Shown here: one piece after another, positions 1-12,092 of the stretch
How positions within the stretch are numbered: the first letter of the stretch is position 1
How the letters are laid out: each line of letters opens with the position of its first letter
Assembly: GCA_020137815.1 (NCBI GenBank)
Contig: CM035357.1
Coordinates: forward strand, 1,423,020 to 1,487,019
Length of the DNA stretch: 64,000 nt
Reading direction: 5' to 3'
From: Hormiphora californensis
Lineage: Eukaryota; Ctenophora; Tentaculata; Cydippida; Pleurobrachiidae
The notes under the pieces: model-generated
Database searches by the model: none
The model's input: only the letters and a program-made list of their open reading frames with translations
Told to the model about the DNA's origin: nothing
Made by a program: the position numbers and the translations under genes

Positions 1-52
1 AGTCTGATTTTAAATAATTGTCGTTTACGACAGTTGTTTAAAATCCGACTAT
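1..52. repeat. small inverted repeat at window edge
   Basis: AGTCTGATTTTAAA at the left pairs with TTTAAAATCCGACT at the right, giving a hairpin of about 50 bp. The termini resemble the (TAAAGTCGGATTTTTTGAAG)-type ends at 8281-8322 and 59102-59377, so this is probably a small member of that MITE family or the edge of a larger copy cut by the window. Confidence 0.5.
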
Positions 53-121
53 AGTGGTGAAAAGCTCCTTGTCAGAGAATATATATTTGATCACAAACGA
101 TACAACTTTTTCCATCGGGCA

Positions 122-172
122 TCGTGTACAGTGTACACTGTACATTGTGTACATTGTACATTGTACACTCAC
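122..172. repeat. TGTACA-rich simple repeat
   Basis: Alternating GTGTACA/TGTACATT units, each self-complementary, lie about 40 bp before the splice acceptor of the first exon in the window. No function can be inferred. Confidence 0.6.
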
Positions 173-214
173 ATTTTACCGTTTCAATAATTGATATGAT
201 ATCCCTCTCCCTAG

Positions 215-3200
215 ATGTGATAGTGGCTCAGTGAGGATTGATCGGCCCCTATTCGCCAAGATTACAGCCAATAGAGCTGCCTTTGACATGAACCTAAATC
301 TAAGTGGTGGTGGTGGTGGTGGTGGTTCCTCAAGAGCTACTTGTGAGGCTGGACCACCCCACCTGGCAACACGGGCATGCCCGCCAGGTTTAAACGGACC
401 TGAATCTGGTTTAAACGGACCTGAATCTGGTTGTCATGGACCAGAGTCTGGTTGTCATGGACCAGAATCTGGTTGTCATGGGGATCCTGAGAAACAAAAG
501 AAGGGAGAGAAGGAAACAGACCACAAACCCGTGATAGGAAAAGAGAATTTAGGTCAGAATGGATCATCAAAAACTCAGGAGTTGATGTTTGATGAGGTGT
601 CAAGGTTACCAGACTTCCCAACAAATCACAGCACGGATATAGTCTACCCTTTTGTTGGCGTTTATCTTTTCTCACGTCGAGGTAAATACCTTACTCTCGT
701 TTTTTAAGAAACGCTTTAGTAAGAAACTTTTCAAATGTAGATCACACAATTCAGAGACACCACAACAAAATAGAACACCCCTAACTTGTTTAGTTTCTTG
801 ATAAAGAAGAAATTCTTTTTGTTTTTGGATTGCTTACACCTGTAGTTTCCTAGAAAAAAAGTTTCTTATTTAAAAGTTTCTTGAAATATGCGAGCTTAAT
901 TAACGAGAGTAAGGTATCTCTATTATAATTTGGAGATGAACGTCGAAGTGGTGGTCGTTCGTTTTTTTTTTTTTTTTTTTTTTTTTGGGTCACTTAGCCA
1001 CACGCTGAGCAAACCTCATACCACCCGGGTATGGGTAACTATGGCGCTAAGCTCCCCCCTTTCTCGATTTTGATGAAATGGGGGGAACCTATGGCATCAG
1101 TCATAAAGTCTGTCGAGTTGGGATTGTTCTGGAACAAGGTAACGTTTTGCCTTTGAGAGAGTCTTGAGTTTGGTTTAGTCTGGAACAAGGTAACATTTTG
1201 CCTTTGAGGGTGTTTTGAGTATAGTTTGGTCTGGAACAAGGTAACATTTTGCCTCTGCGTGTAACTTGGAGTTGGTCTGGATCGAGGTAACGTTTTGCCT
1301 TTGCGAGTGGGTCTGTTGGTGGCGCTATAGCTAGCTAAAAAACAGTAAATAAAAATATAAATCAAATCTCTCAATCGCCACATCCACTTTTCAAACCCAA
1401 TGCTACATAATATCATTTAAAATGTGTACACAATAGATGGACAGACAATACGGACAGATTGAACTTACAGCATTTTGATGCATGATTGGTACCGTGATGT
1501 TGTTGATGATGAGATGAGTGGTGTGTCCACTGTCCATTTTCAGTTGAGATAGAGATAAACGAATACGATCAAACACAAATTTTTTATATTGATATTGTTA
1601 TCTAATCCTATTTTAACCCCCTTTTAGAGAAAAAAAATCAAACACTAATACGGGATAAGACAGATTGTGACACCACTAGAATGTATAATGTTCTAGAAGA
1701 CAATGCGGACAAGACAGATAAGAACATTTGTTAATTGTTACACGCGATAAGCGACTTAGTGCACCAGAACACAAGGATTGTCTCTGTAGTGTGGTGTTTA
1801 GCAATGTCCGCTATATTGGGAGAGGTGGGTGGGGGAGGGTGGGTGGGGGTGGGGCGGGGGGTAATATTGGACAATAATGTAGCTGTAATTTAGTAGTGAG
1901 ACCAGGCAAGGCTCGAGAGACAGTTCAGTGGTAACTGGGAGGTCATGTGTGATGGAAATGAGAACTAGAGACAGATTTGAGTTGCATTTTATTGATGAAA
2001 ATAGCCCTTTTTGGTGTCTGAGACAAGCAAAAGTGAAACGAAATGCAACGTGACGAACGAGTAATGAATAGAATTCTGCTCTGTGACTTGTTAGTGCTCC
2101 TTTATCAAACACGCAATGGCAAAGTACAAAGTTTCCCCAATTTAATTAAATGCGAAATTCCAAAGTTTTGGTCGATTTTGGCCAAAATTGCTGCCCTAAA
2201 CTAACTATTGGACTGTGCGTTGCCGGGGAGACTGCTCGCTGGTGACTGAGAGATCATATGTTCTCAAATATTGGTATTTGAGGCGGATTTAAGTTGCATT
2301 TTAGTGAGGGGAAGAGCTAATATTGGACAATAATGTAGCTGTAATTTAGTAGTGAGACCAGGCAAGGCTCGAGAGACAGTTCAGTGGTAACTGGGAGGTC
2401 ATGTGTGATGGAAATGAGAACTAGAGACAGATTTGAGTTGCATTTTATTGATGAAAATAGCCCTTTTTGGTGTCTGAGACAAGCAAAAGTGAAACGAAAT
2501 GCAACGTGACGAACGAGTAATGAATAGAATTCTGCTCTGTGACTTGTTAGTGCTCCTTTATCAAACACGCAATGGCAAAGTACAAAGTTTCCCCAATTTA
2601 ATTAAATGCGAAATTCCAAAGTTTTGGTCGATTTTGGCCAAAATTGCTGCCCTAAACTAACTATTGGACTGTGCGTTGCCGGGGAGACTGCTCGCTGGTG
2701 ACTGAGAGATCATATGTTCTCAAATATTGGTATTTGAGGCGGATTTAAGTTGCATTTTAGTGAGGGGAAGAGCTAATATTGGACAATAATGTAGCTGTAA
2801 TTTAGTAGTGAGACCAGGCAAGGCTCGAGAGACAGTTCAGTGGTAACTGGGAGGTCATGTGTGATGGAAATGAGAACTAGAGACAGATTTGAGTTGCATT
2901 TTATTGATGAAAATAGCCCTTTTTGGTGTCTGAGACAAGCAAAAGTGAAACGAAATGCAACGTGACGAACGAGTAATGAATAGAATTCTGCTCTGTGACT
3001 TGTTAGTGCTCCTTTATCAAACACGCAATGGCAAAGTACAAAGTTTCCCCAATTTAATTAAATGCGAAATTCCAAAGTTTTGGTCGATTTTGGCCAAAAT
3101 TGCTGCCCTAAACTAACTATTGGACTGTGCGTTGCCGGGGAGACTGCTCGCTGGTGACTGAGAGATCATATGTTCTCAAATATTGGTATTTGAGGCGGAT

Positions 3201-6200
3201 TTAAGTTGCATTTTAGTGAGGGGAAGAGCTAATATTGGACAATAATGTAGCTGTAATTTAGTAGTGAGACCAGGCAAGGCTCGAGAGACAGTTCAGTGGT
3301 AACTGGGAGGTCATGTGTGATGGAAATGAGAACTAGAGACAGATTTGAGTTGCATTTCATTGATGAAAATAGCCCTTTTTGGTGTCTGAGACAAGCAAAA
3401 GTGAAACGAAATGCAACGTGACGAACGAGTAATGAATAGAATTCTGCTCTGTGACTTGTTAGTGCTCCTTTATCAAACACGCAATGGCAAAGTACAAAGT
3501 TTCCCCAATTTAATTAAATGCGAAATTCCAAAGTTTTGGTCGATTTTGGCCAAAATTGCTGCCCTAAACTAACTATTGGACTGTGCGTTGCCGGGGAGAC
3601 TGCTCGCTGGTGACTGAGAGATCATATGTTCTCAAATATTGGTATTTGAGGCGGATTTAAGTTGCATTTTAGTGAGGGGAAGAGCTAATATTGGACAATA
3701 ATGTAGCTGTAATTTAGTAGTGAGACCAGGCAAGGCTCGAGAGACAGTTCAGTGGTAACTGGGAGGTCATGTGTGATGGAAATGAGAACTAGAGACAGAT
3801 TTGAGTTGCATTTTATTGATGAAAATAGCCCTTTTTGGTGTCTGAGACAAGCAAAAGTGAAACGAAATGCAACGTGACGAACGAGTAATGAATAGAATTC
3901 TGCTCTGTGACTTGTTAGTGCTCCTTTATCAAACACGCAATGGCAAAGTACAAAGTTTCCCCAATTTAATTAAATGCGAAATTCCAAAGTTTTGGTCGAT
4001 TTTGGCCAAAATTGCTGCCCTAAACTAACTATTGGACTGTGCGTTGCCGGGGAGACTGCTCGCTGGTGACTGAGAGATCATATGTTCTCAAATATTGGTA
4101 TTTGAGGCGGATTTAAGTTGCATTTTAGTGAGGGGAAGAGCTAATATTGGACAATAATGTAGCTGTAATTTAGTAGTGAGACCAGGCAAGGCTCGAGAGA
4201 CAGTTCAGTGGTAACTGGGAGGTCATGTGTGATGGAAATGAGAACTAGAGACAGATTTGAGTTGCATTTTATTGATGAAAATAGCCCTTTTTGGTGTCTG
4301 AGACAAGCAAAAGTGAAACGAAATGCAACGTGACGAACGAGTAATGAATAGAATTCTGCTCTGTGACTTGTTAGTGCTCCTTTATCAAACACGCAATGGC
4401 AAAGTACAAAGTTTCCCCAATTTAATTAAATGCGAAATTCCAAAGTTTTGGTCGATTTTGGCCAAAATTGCTGCCCTAAACTAACTATTGGACTGTGCGT
4501 TGCCGGGGAGACTGCTCGCTGGTGACTGAGAGATCATATGTTCTCAAATATTGGTATTTGAGGCGGATTTAAGTTGCATTTTAGTGAGGGGAAGAGCTAA
4601 TATTGGACAATAATGTAGCTGTAATTTAGTAGTGAGACCAGGCAAGGCTCGAGAGACAGTTCAGTGGTAACTGGGAGGTCATGTGTGATGGAAATGAGAA
4701 CTAGAGACAGATTTGAGTTGCATTTTATTGATGAAAATAGCCCTTTTTGGTGTCTGAGACAAGCAAAAGTGAAACGAAATGCAACGTGACGAACGAGTAA
4801 TGAATAGAATTCTGCTCTGTGACTTGTTAGTGCTCCTTTATCAAACACGCAATGGCAAAGTACAAAGTTTCCCCAATTTAATTAAATGCGAAATTCCAAA
4901 GTTTTGGTCGATTTTGGCCAAAATTGCTGCCCTAAACTAACTATTGGACTGTGCGTTGCCGGGGAGACTGCTCGCTGGTGACTGAGAGATCATATGTTCT
5001 CAAATATTGGTATTTGAGGCGGATTTAAGTTGCATTTTAGTGAGGGGAAGAGCTAATATTGGACAATAATGTAGCTGTAATTTAGTAGTGAGACCAGGCA
5101 AGGCTCGAGAGACAGTTCAGTGGTAACTGGGAGGTCATGTGTGATGGAAATGAGAACTAGAGACAGATTTGAGTTGCATTTTATTGATGAAAATAGCCCT
5201 TTTTGGTGTCTGAGACAAGCAAAAGTGAAACGAAATGCAACGTGACGAACGAGTAATGAATAGAATTCTGCTCTGTGACTTGTTAGTGCTCCTTTATCAA
5301 ACACGCAATGGCAAAGTACAAAGTTTCCCCAATTTAATTAAATGCGAAATTCCAAAGTTTTGGTCGATTTTGGCCAAAATTGCTGCCCTAAACTAACTAT
5401 TGGACTGTGCGTTGCCGGGGAGACTGCTCGCTGGTGACTGAGAGATCATATGTTCTCAAATATTGGTATTTGAGGCGGATTTAAGTTGCATTTTAGTGAG
5501 GGGAAGAGCTAATATTGGACAATAATGTAGCTGTAATTTAGTAGTGAGACCAGGCAAGGCTCGAGAGACAGTTCAGTGGTAACTGGGAGGTCATGTGTGA
5601 TGGAAATGAGAACTAGAGACAGATTTGAGTTGCATTTTATTGATGAAAATAGCCCTTTTTGGTGTCTGAGACAAGCAAAAGTGAAACGAAATGCAACGTG
5701 ACGAACGAGTAATGAATAGAATTCTGCTCTGTGACTTGTTAGTGCTCCTTTATCAAACACGCAATGGCAAAGTACAAAGTTTCCCCAATTTAATTAAATG
5801 CGAAATTCCAAAGTTTTGGTCGATTTTGGCCAAAATTGCTGCCCTAAACTAACTATTGGACTGTGCGTTGCCGGGGAGACTGCTCGCTGGTGACTGAGAG
5901 ATCATATGTTCTCAAATATTGGTATTTGAGGCGGATTTAAGTTGCATTTTAGTGAGGGGAAGAGCTAATATTGGACAATAATGTAGCTGTAATTTAGTAG
6001 TGAGACCAGGCAAGGCTCGAGAGACAGTTCAGTGGTAACTGGGAGGTCATGTGTGATGGAAATGAGAACTAGAGACAGATTTGAGTTGCATTTTATTGAT
6101 GAAAATAGCCCTTTTTGGTGTCTGAGACAAGCAAAAGTGAAACGAAATGCAACGTGACGAACGAGTAATGAATAGAATTCTGCTCTGTGACTTGTTAGTG

Positions 6201-9200
6201 CTCCTTTATCAAACACGCAATGGCAAAGTACAAAGTTTCCCCAATTTAATTAAATGCGAAATTCCAAAGTTTTGGTCGATTTTGGCCAAAATTGCTGCCC
6301 TAAACTAACTATTGGACTGTGCGTTGCCGGGGAGACTGCTCGCTGGTGACTGAGAGATCATATGTTCTCAAATATTGGTATTTGAGGCGGATTTAAGTTG
6401 CATTTTAGTGAGGGGAAGAGCTAATATTGGACAATAATGTAGCTGTAATTTAGTAGTGAGACCAGGCAAGGCTCGAGAGACAGTTCAGTGGTAACTGGGA
6501 GGTCATGTGTGATGGAAATGAGAACTAGAGACAGATTTGAGTTGCATTTTATTGATGAAAATAGCCCTTTTTGGTGTCTGAGACAAGCAAAAGTGAAACG
6601 AAATGCAACGTGACGAACGAGTAATGAATAGAATTCTGCTCTGTGACTTGTTAGTGCTCCTTTATCAAACACGCAATGGCAAAGTACAAAGTTTCCCCAA
6701 TTTAATTAAATGCGAAATTCCAAAGTTTTGGTCGATTTTGGCCAAAATTGCTGCCCTAAACTAACTATTGGACTGTGCGTTGCCGGGGAGACTGCTCGCT
6801 GGTGACTGAGAGATCATATGTTCTCAAATATTGGTATTTGAGGCGGATTTAAGTTGCATTTTAGTGAGGGGAAGAGCTAATATTGGACAATAATGTAGCT
6901 GTAATTTAGTAGTGAGACCAGGCAAGGCTCGAGAGACAGTTCAGTGGTAACTGGGAGGTCATGTGTGATGGAAATGAGAACTAGAGACAGATTTGAGTTG
7001 CATTTTATTGATGAAAATAGCCCTTTTTGGTGTCTGAGACAAGCAAAAGTGAAACGAAATGCAACGTGACGAACGAGTAATGAATAGAATTCTGCTCTGT
7101 GACTTGTTAGTGCTCCTTTATCAAACACGCAATGGCAAAGTACAAAGTTTCCCCAATTTAATTAAATGCGAAATTCCAAAGTTTTGGTCGATTTTGGCCA
7201 AAATTGCTGCCCTAAACTAACTATTGGACTGTGCGTTGCCGGGGAGACTGCTCGCTGGTGACTGAGAGATCATATGTTCTCAAATATTGGTATTTGAGGC
7301 GGATTTAAGTTGCATTTTAGTGAGGGGAAGAGCTAATATTGGACAATAATGTAGCTGTAATTTAGTAGTGAGACCAGGCAAGGCTCGAGAGACAGTTCAG
7401 TGGTAACTGGGAGGTCATGTGTGATGGAAATGAGAACTAGAGACAGATTTGAGTTGCATTTTATTGATGAAAATAGCCCTTTTTGGTGTCTGAGACAAGC
7501 AAAAGTGAAACGAAATGCAACGTGACGAACGAGTAATGAATAGAATTCTGCTCTGTGACTTGTTAGTGCTCCTTTATCAAACACGCAATGGCAAAGTACA
7601 AAGTTTCCCCAATTTAATTAAATGCGAAATTCCAAAGTTTTGGTCGATTTTGGCCAAAATTGCTGCCCTAAACTAACTATTGGACTGTGCGTTGCCGGGG
7701 AGACTGCTCGCTGGTGACTGAGAGATCATATGTTCTCAAATATTGGTATTTGAGGCGGATTTAAGTTGCATTTTAGTGAGGGGAAGAGCTAATATTGGAC
7801 AATAATGTAGCTGTAATTTAGTAGTGAGACCAGGCAAGGCTCGAGAGACAGTTCAGTGGTAACTGGGAGGTCATGTGTGATGGAAATGAGAACTAGAGAC
7901 AGATTTGAGTTGCATTTTATTGATGAAAATAGCCCTTTTTGGTGTCTGAGACAAGCAAAAGTGAAACGAAATGCAACGTGACGAACGAGTCGGTGGTCGT
8001 TCGTTCAGCGGTATCTAAGCGACAGTGCTCCTTCATAAAACACTCTAAGTGACCAAAGCTGTAAAGCTGTTATTCACACTTTTGGAACTTCCAGGGGAAG
8101 TTTGTTAATATTTTCGAATGACTTTTAACATGCCAGTCCCCATAGTTACCACTTCAGTTGCCATGGCAACCGTGTTTTTGACGTTGAAAGGGGCGAAAAG
8201 AACCATCCGGCGAAGCCGGGTGGGTTATCAAAATGCCCTTACTTGAGGCGCACCCAATGGGTGCGCTAGTATAATATATAATACTAAAGTCGGAAAACTT
8301 CAAAAAATCCGACTTTAGCTCATTAATTAATTCTAAAGTGCGTTTCAAACGACTTGACCTGAGATTCCTGGAAATTCAGGATTTCCCCTTTGTAAATACA
8401 CGTGCAATGCGCCAAATTCCAAGAATTACGGGTCAAGTCGCTTGAAACGGACTTTAGTAAAAGTCAAGTTAATAACACCCAGTAGCTTCTCTATCGCACA
8501 GCCCCCTCCCTCCGGATTCCGATTAGGGCTGCTACCATTATTGCTACTGCAGGGGTGTCCGGGGGCTTGATACTAACCAGTGGTTACCATCATGGTAGCT
8601 TGTAACCATGGTAACCAATACCCTCCCATACCAGGTGGTAAAGTGGAGGAACTAGCTGAACAAATTGAGAAGACTCTTACAAAAGATGAGACATGTCAAA
8701 TATCCATCACCCCTATTACATACCCCTCGCAGTGTGTAGAGGTAAGTACAGCTGCTAAATTAGGGCCTGACTTGTCTGAGAACCCCCTGCTGAACAGACA
8801 TGTTCCTCGTCTGTCAGCTCTCACACCTGGCCGAAGGCCCGGTGTGAGCTTACGCGAGCCCGAAGGGCGAGCGTAAGCGAGGCGCCTAAACTCTAAAGGG
8901 CCGAATGGACAGACTGCGTAGCATGGCAATTTTTTAGCATTGCTAATTCCTCTCGACTCGAGATTCTCGAGCTTTTCTTAGTTTTCATAATCGTAACGCA
9001 TACATACACAGATTGTACCCAGATTTCTTCCTTTAGGTTGTAATGCGAGATATAGACTACGGACAGTCCCCACAAAGTCTACTGGAAGGCAAGAAGTGGG
9101 GCCCAACTACCAATCTTTACTCCCTCAACATGGCTTGCCGACTAAGCGATCTGCTGGATTTCAGTCAGTCCATGGTGAGTTCCCTGATCACTACCCACTA

Positions 9201-9907
9201 CCTGCACTACCTGATCACACCCACGTCCTAGTGGGACGGTTCCACTACCCTCTCCCCACTACCTGATCACACCCACTATCTCCGCCCACTACCTGATCAC
9301 ATCGCACCCACTATCTCAACAGGAAGTCCAGGAGATGTGGATTAGTGATGGGGGTGTATTCAGACAGGTCTTCCCAACTGCTGATATTGAACTTGAGGTT
9401 AATCCAGCCACTCTTCATGTTGCGTGAACAGTGACCACCGCTACGAGGCGCAGTGAGACAGGGTAACACCCACCCGTTTACTGTTGATGTTAATTCACCC
9501 GGAGATTGGACTTGAGTGTAACATGTATTTCCGAGCTGCGTGCAAAATTAAAAGACACAGATTTATGTTGCCTACTGTTCTTTTACTCGAAAGATAAAAA
9601 CATTTTAATATCGATTTGATTGAGATGATACGAGTATGGAATTCTAACATTAACATGAACAGCTTTTTATTTTACATTGGCTAAGTTTTTCCCATAAAGT
9701 GTAACAGGTAACTGAGTCTAAAGTATGTTTGTTTTAGCGTTTGTTCATTTAAATCATATCTAGATTTCTACTGAAAGTGTAGATCAAGGTGTTAAGTCTG
9801 ATCTTGATGTAAATGCCAGATCAGAATCTGTCAATACCTCAGTCACACTGACAGACTCAAACAGTGAGCTCAGCTCAGCTGAGATCGAGACTCAAGAGTC
9901 TCACTGA
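215..9907 (+). CDS. 3' exons of an unrecognised gene (partial)
   Basis: I do not recognise this protein. Exons that join without breaking phase: 215-681, 8635-8741, 9037-9174, 9323-9397, 9764-9907 (TGA at 9905). They are bounded by acceptors such as CTCCCTAG and donors GTAAAT, GTAAGT, GTGAGT and GTTAAT, and give about 309 residues plus upstream exons outside the window. The first exon begins DSGSVRIDRPLFAKITANRA, then has a (GGT)n poly-Gly run (about 306-327) and six 7-residue repeats of the type GLNGPES/GCHGPES made by a 21-bp minisatellite (391-481). The last exon is Ser/Thr/Glu rich. If the weak GTTAAT donor at 9398 is not used, exon 9323 reads on to a TGA at 9425-9427, giving an alternative 34-residue end. 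The 8-kb intron 682-8634 contains the 456-bp satellite. Exon calls are mine; phase agreement across five exons is the main support. Confidence 0.6.
1120..1310. repeat. short tandem repeat, about four units
   Basis: Units of roughly 50-60 bp share the core GGTCTGGAACAAGGTAAC followed by TTTTGCCT, with diverged copies. It lies inside the first intron of the unrecognised gene, downstream of a poly-T run at 963-986. No coding signal seen. Confidence 0.7.
1862..7990. repeat. 456-bp satellite array, 13.4 copies
   Basis: A 456-bp unit starting TAATATTGGACAATAATG repeats head to tail with almost no differences (one copy has TTTCATTG for TTTTATTG near 3357). The array ends abruptly at 7990 inside a unit. 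Each unit holds an open stretch on the minus strand, but its repetition and lack of family resemblance make it a by-product. The two halves of a unit resemble each other (shared order ATTGGAC, then a GTGACTGAGAGATCATAT/GTAACTGGGAGGTCATGT motif, then AAGTTGCATTTTA), so the unit is an old dimer. It lies wholly within an intron. Confidence 0.95.
8281..8322. repeat. small hairpin element
   Basis: ACTAAAGTCGGA pairs with TCCGACTTTAG around a loop containing AAACTTCAAAAAA. Same terminus as the larger inverted repeat at 59102-59377. Confidence 0.55.
8333..8457. mobile_element. MITE with about 40-bp terminal inverted repeats
   Basis: Left end TAAAGTGCGTTTCAAACG pairs with the reverse complement of the right end (TAAAGTCCGTTTCAAGCG), continuing through CGACTTGACC and TTCCTGGAA/TTCTTGGAA. 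There is no coding capacity. It sits just downstream of the satellite in the same intron. Confidence 0.6.
8811..8890. repeat. GC-rich hairpin cluster
   Basis: Two adjacent self-complementary stretches (CTCACACC...GGTGTGAG and GCTTACGCGAG...CGAGCGTAAGC) lie in the short intron after the exon at 8635-8741. Likely a decayed MITE; no target duplication identified. Confidence 0.4.
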
Positions 9908-10331
9908 GACTGGGTGTGAGAAAAGGCTACAAATATTATTGTTTCGTTTATACATTCCCTTCCGATAAAGTTATATTTATTACAGTTTTGCCTAACAATT
10001 GCATTTGAACTTAATTCATTACGTTTACCAAAATTCTAGTTTTATTTTGTTTCCAATTTATGCCTCTTGCATGGCACTGTCTGGCGGCACCGCCCGACCC
10101 GATTTGAGCAGTGAGCCTGTCTAGTGTCTTGGCCGGGGGCGCCAACCCGATCGGAGCACTGTCTGTCAAGGTTACAATGCCTAAATGGCATGGAGGTCTG
10201 GAAAATCGAGGTTGGATTGAAATGTAACACGCTGAACTTTTATTTAAACGCTGCGCGTACTTGCCGCGCACGATTTTTATATTATTAAATTTAAAACTTC
10301 CAAAAAAATGAAAAACTCGCACGTTTTCAGT

Positions 10332-10473
10332 TTTGTGCCACACAACTCCGTCATTTCTCCACTGATTCTTATTTTCTTCATTCTTGGGCTTGTTGGAATG
10401 TAGACAATAATTTCTTTCCAACAAGCCCAAGGAAATTAGAATCAGTAAAGAAATGGCGGAGTTATGACACAAA
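10332..10473. mobile_element. hairpin MITE
   Basis: The left arm (TTTTGTGCCACACAACTCC, then ATTTCTCCACTGATTCT and GGGCTTGTTGGAA) pairs with the right arm (TTCCAACAAGCCC, AGAATCAGTAAAGAAAT, GGAGTTATGACACAAAA) around a loop of about 17 bp. No coding capacity. It lies in otherwise featureless DNA between 9910 and 10740. Confidence 0.65.
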
Positions 10474-10499
10474 ACTTCAAATCAAATCAAATTTTACAC

Positions 10500-11941
10500 A
10501 ATATAAACGCGTGCGGATTTCCCAGCGAGTGGGTCATCCTTGACAATCACTCTTAACAATCAGTCTCATACATATAACATCCCCTTCTAACTAACAGTCA
10601 GTCTGGCAGTATTATTACAAAACTAAGCAGTCCGTTTCTCCTTCTAAATATATCTGTTCCTCTCCCCTTTTCAACACTACTTTAAACAAATTAATTTGAG
10701 ATATGTCCTCAGGATGTTGAGACCGCCCGTAGGGGCAGGCAGAAGTTATGACGGAGAAACTCAATACCTCTGATGCAGATGCCGATCCACTGGAATGCTG
10801 GGGTTTGTCGATGATGGAAAAACTTCGTTGTGCAGTAGAGGACGTTTTTTATATCAAGAACGGGCTCAAACAACCAAGTGAACAACAGGTTGATGGAGTA
10901 TTGTCCAAGTTATTGGATTCTAGTTTGTATGATGATCCTGAGCAGTACATTGAGGACACACTGCCGAAAGACTCCGAAATGAGAAAGTATAATGTTGATC
11001 GTTTCATGGCTTTCACCGAGAACCTCTCTCGTCATATTTTTCGGATAGTGAGAGAAATAGGACCAGTTATGAAGGAGAAACGTCTGTATGCAACTGCCCG
11101 AATGAAAGAACGCCTGGAACTAGAGGAGTGTAATCAGAAGCTCAAGGAGGTACAAGAAGAGCTTGGCACTTTTAAGGAAGAAATCGACAAACATCGGGTA
11201 TCAAGGATTGAACTGCAAGAGAAGCTGATTGAAGCACAAAATACTTTGATTGAAGTACAAGGTCGGAAACTTAGTTCAGTGTCAGAGTCTGTTCAGAAGC
11301 AATTGCAGGGCTACTCCAAGGTGCTGGTACAGAATTGCTCTGCAGCTATTACACCATCCCGCCTCCAAGCAGCATTGAAGAAAGCGACTGTACCCCATCC
11401 AAGTACAACCGCGGAAGAAGCAACTCTTGATCGCAAGTTGAATTTGGTTATATTTGGGCTGCCAGAAACTACGGCAAGGGCTACTGAGCATGAAGTTCAG
11501 GATATCTTTGGAGAGCTCAATGAAAAACCAGTCATATCTTCTACAAAGCGTATTGGCGAAAAGACTGATAACCGACCGAGACCAGTAATTGTTACACTTG
11601 AAAGGAGGGAAACTTTGTTACAACTTCTAAGAAAAGCAAAACAGCTCCGAGATTCAGAGAAATTCTCCTCGGTGTTTCTCTCCCCCGACCTAACACCGGA
11701 GGAGCAGCGAGAGCGGAAAACTCTCGTTGATACAGTGAAAGGACTGAGGCGAGACAATCCGAATGGACGATACTGGGTTAGCAGGGGGGTAATTAAATGT
11801 GGCTGACCTGCTACATGTAATTTGTACTCTAAAGAGACTTCAAAAGGAACCTTATGACTATCAATTTAGCCCACAAAAAGGGGCAGTATATGTTGTATTT
11901 TATCCAATGTATACATTTTAGATTTAATAATAATAATAATA
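10500..11941 (+). mobile_element. ORF1-only LINE copy with (TAA)n tail
   Basis: A 5' leader of uncertain start, one complete ORF1, about 118 bp of 3' UTR, and a (TAA)n tail at 11924-11941. The whole ORF2 is missing while both ends seem present, which resembles HAL1-like half-LINEs that depend on another element for reverse transcription. The 5' boundary is approximate. Confidence 0.55.
10748..11806 (+). CDS. non-LTR retrotransposon ORF1 protein
   Basis: Intact 352-residue frame, intronless. Residues about 110-175 are charged with heptad-like leucines (KEEIDKHRVSRIELQEKL), consistent with a coiled coil for trimerisation. From about 230 comes an RRM-like segment (NLVIFGLPETTA), followed by the C-terminal block SVFLSPDLTPEEQRERKTL and a final YWVSRGVIKCG. 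This order matches ORF1p of CR1/L2-type LINEs, an RNA-binding protein that packages its own transcript. The start is the first ATG after a region with stops. No ORF2 (endonuclease/RT) follows: about 120 bp after the stop the sequence ends in a TAA microsatellite typical of LINE tails. Alternatives such as a host protein are unlikely given this tail. Confidence 0.8.
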   Translation: MTEKLNTSDADADPLECWGLSMMEKLRCAVEDVFYIKNGLKQPSEQQVDGVLSKLLDSSLYDDPEQYIEDTLPKDSEMRKYNVDRFMAFTENLSRHIFRIVREIGPVMKEKRLYATARMKERLELEECNQKLKEVQEELGTFKEEIDKHRVSRIELQEKLIEAQNTLIEVQGRKLSSVSESVQKQLQGYSKVLVQNCSAAITPSRLQAALKKATVPHPSTTAEEATLDRKLNLVIFGLPETTARATEHEVQDIFGELNEKPVISSTKRIGEKTDNRPRPVIVTLERRETLLQLLRKAKQLRDSEKFSSVFLSPDLTPEEQRERKTLVDTVKGLRRDNPNGRYWVSRGVIKCG

Positions 11942-11984
11942 ATCCCCTCTAAGAAAGTCTCAAGTAAGTCTCATTCCAACTGCC

Positions 11985-12092
11985 AACAGTCTAACAGTCC
12001 GTTTCTCCAACCCACTCTAACAGTCTGTTTCTCCTACCCACTCTAGCAGTCTGTTTCTCCTACCCAATTGCTAACAGTCTGTTTCACCGACC
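11985..12092 (-). repeat. minisatellite made from the GPCR stop-codon end
   Basis: On the minus strand, GGTGAAACAGACTGTTAG (last codons and stop of the receptor) is followed by three further copies of the form GGAGAAACAGACTGTTAG spaced about 33 bp apart. The array therefore begins inside the coding end and runs into the 3' UTR. Confidence 0.75.

Noticed and set aside
1798-7584. Repeated 83-codon minus-strand open frames in the satellite
   Set aside because: They recur only because the 456-bp unit recurs; no start context, domain or codon signal supports a protein.
10011-10472. Minus-strand 153-codon open frame
   Set aside because: Overlaps a hairpin MITE and GC-rich inverted stretches; no splice or family support.
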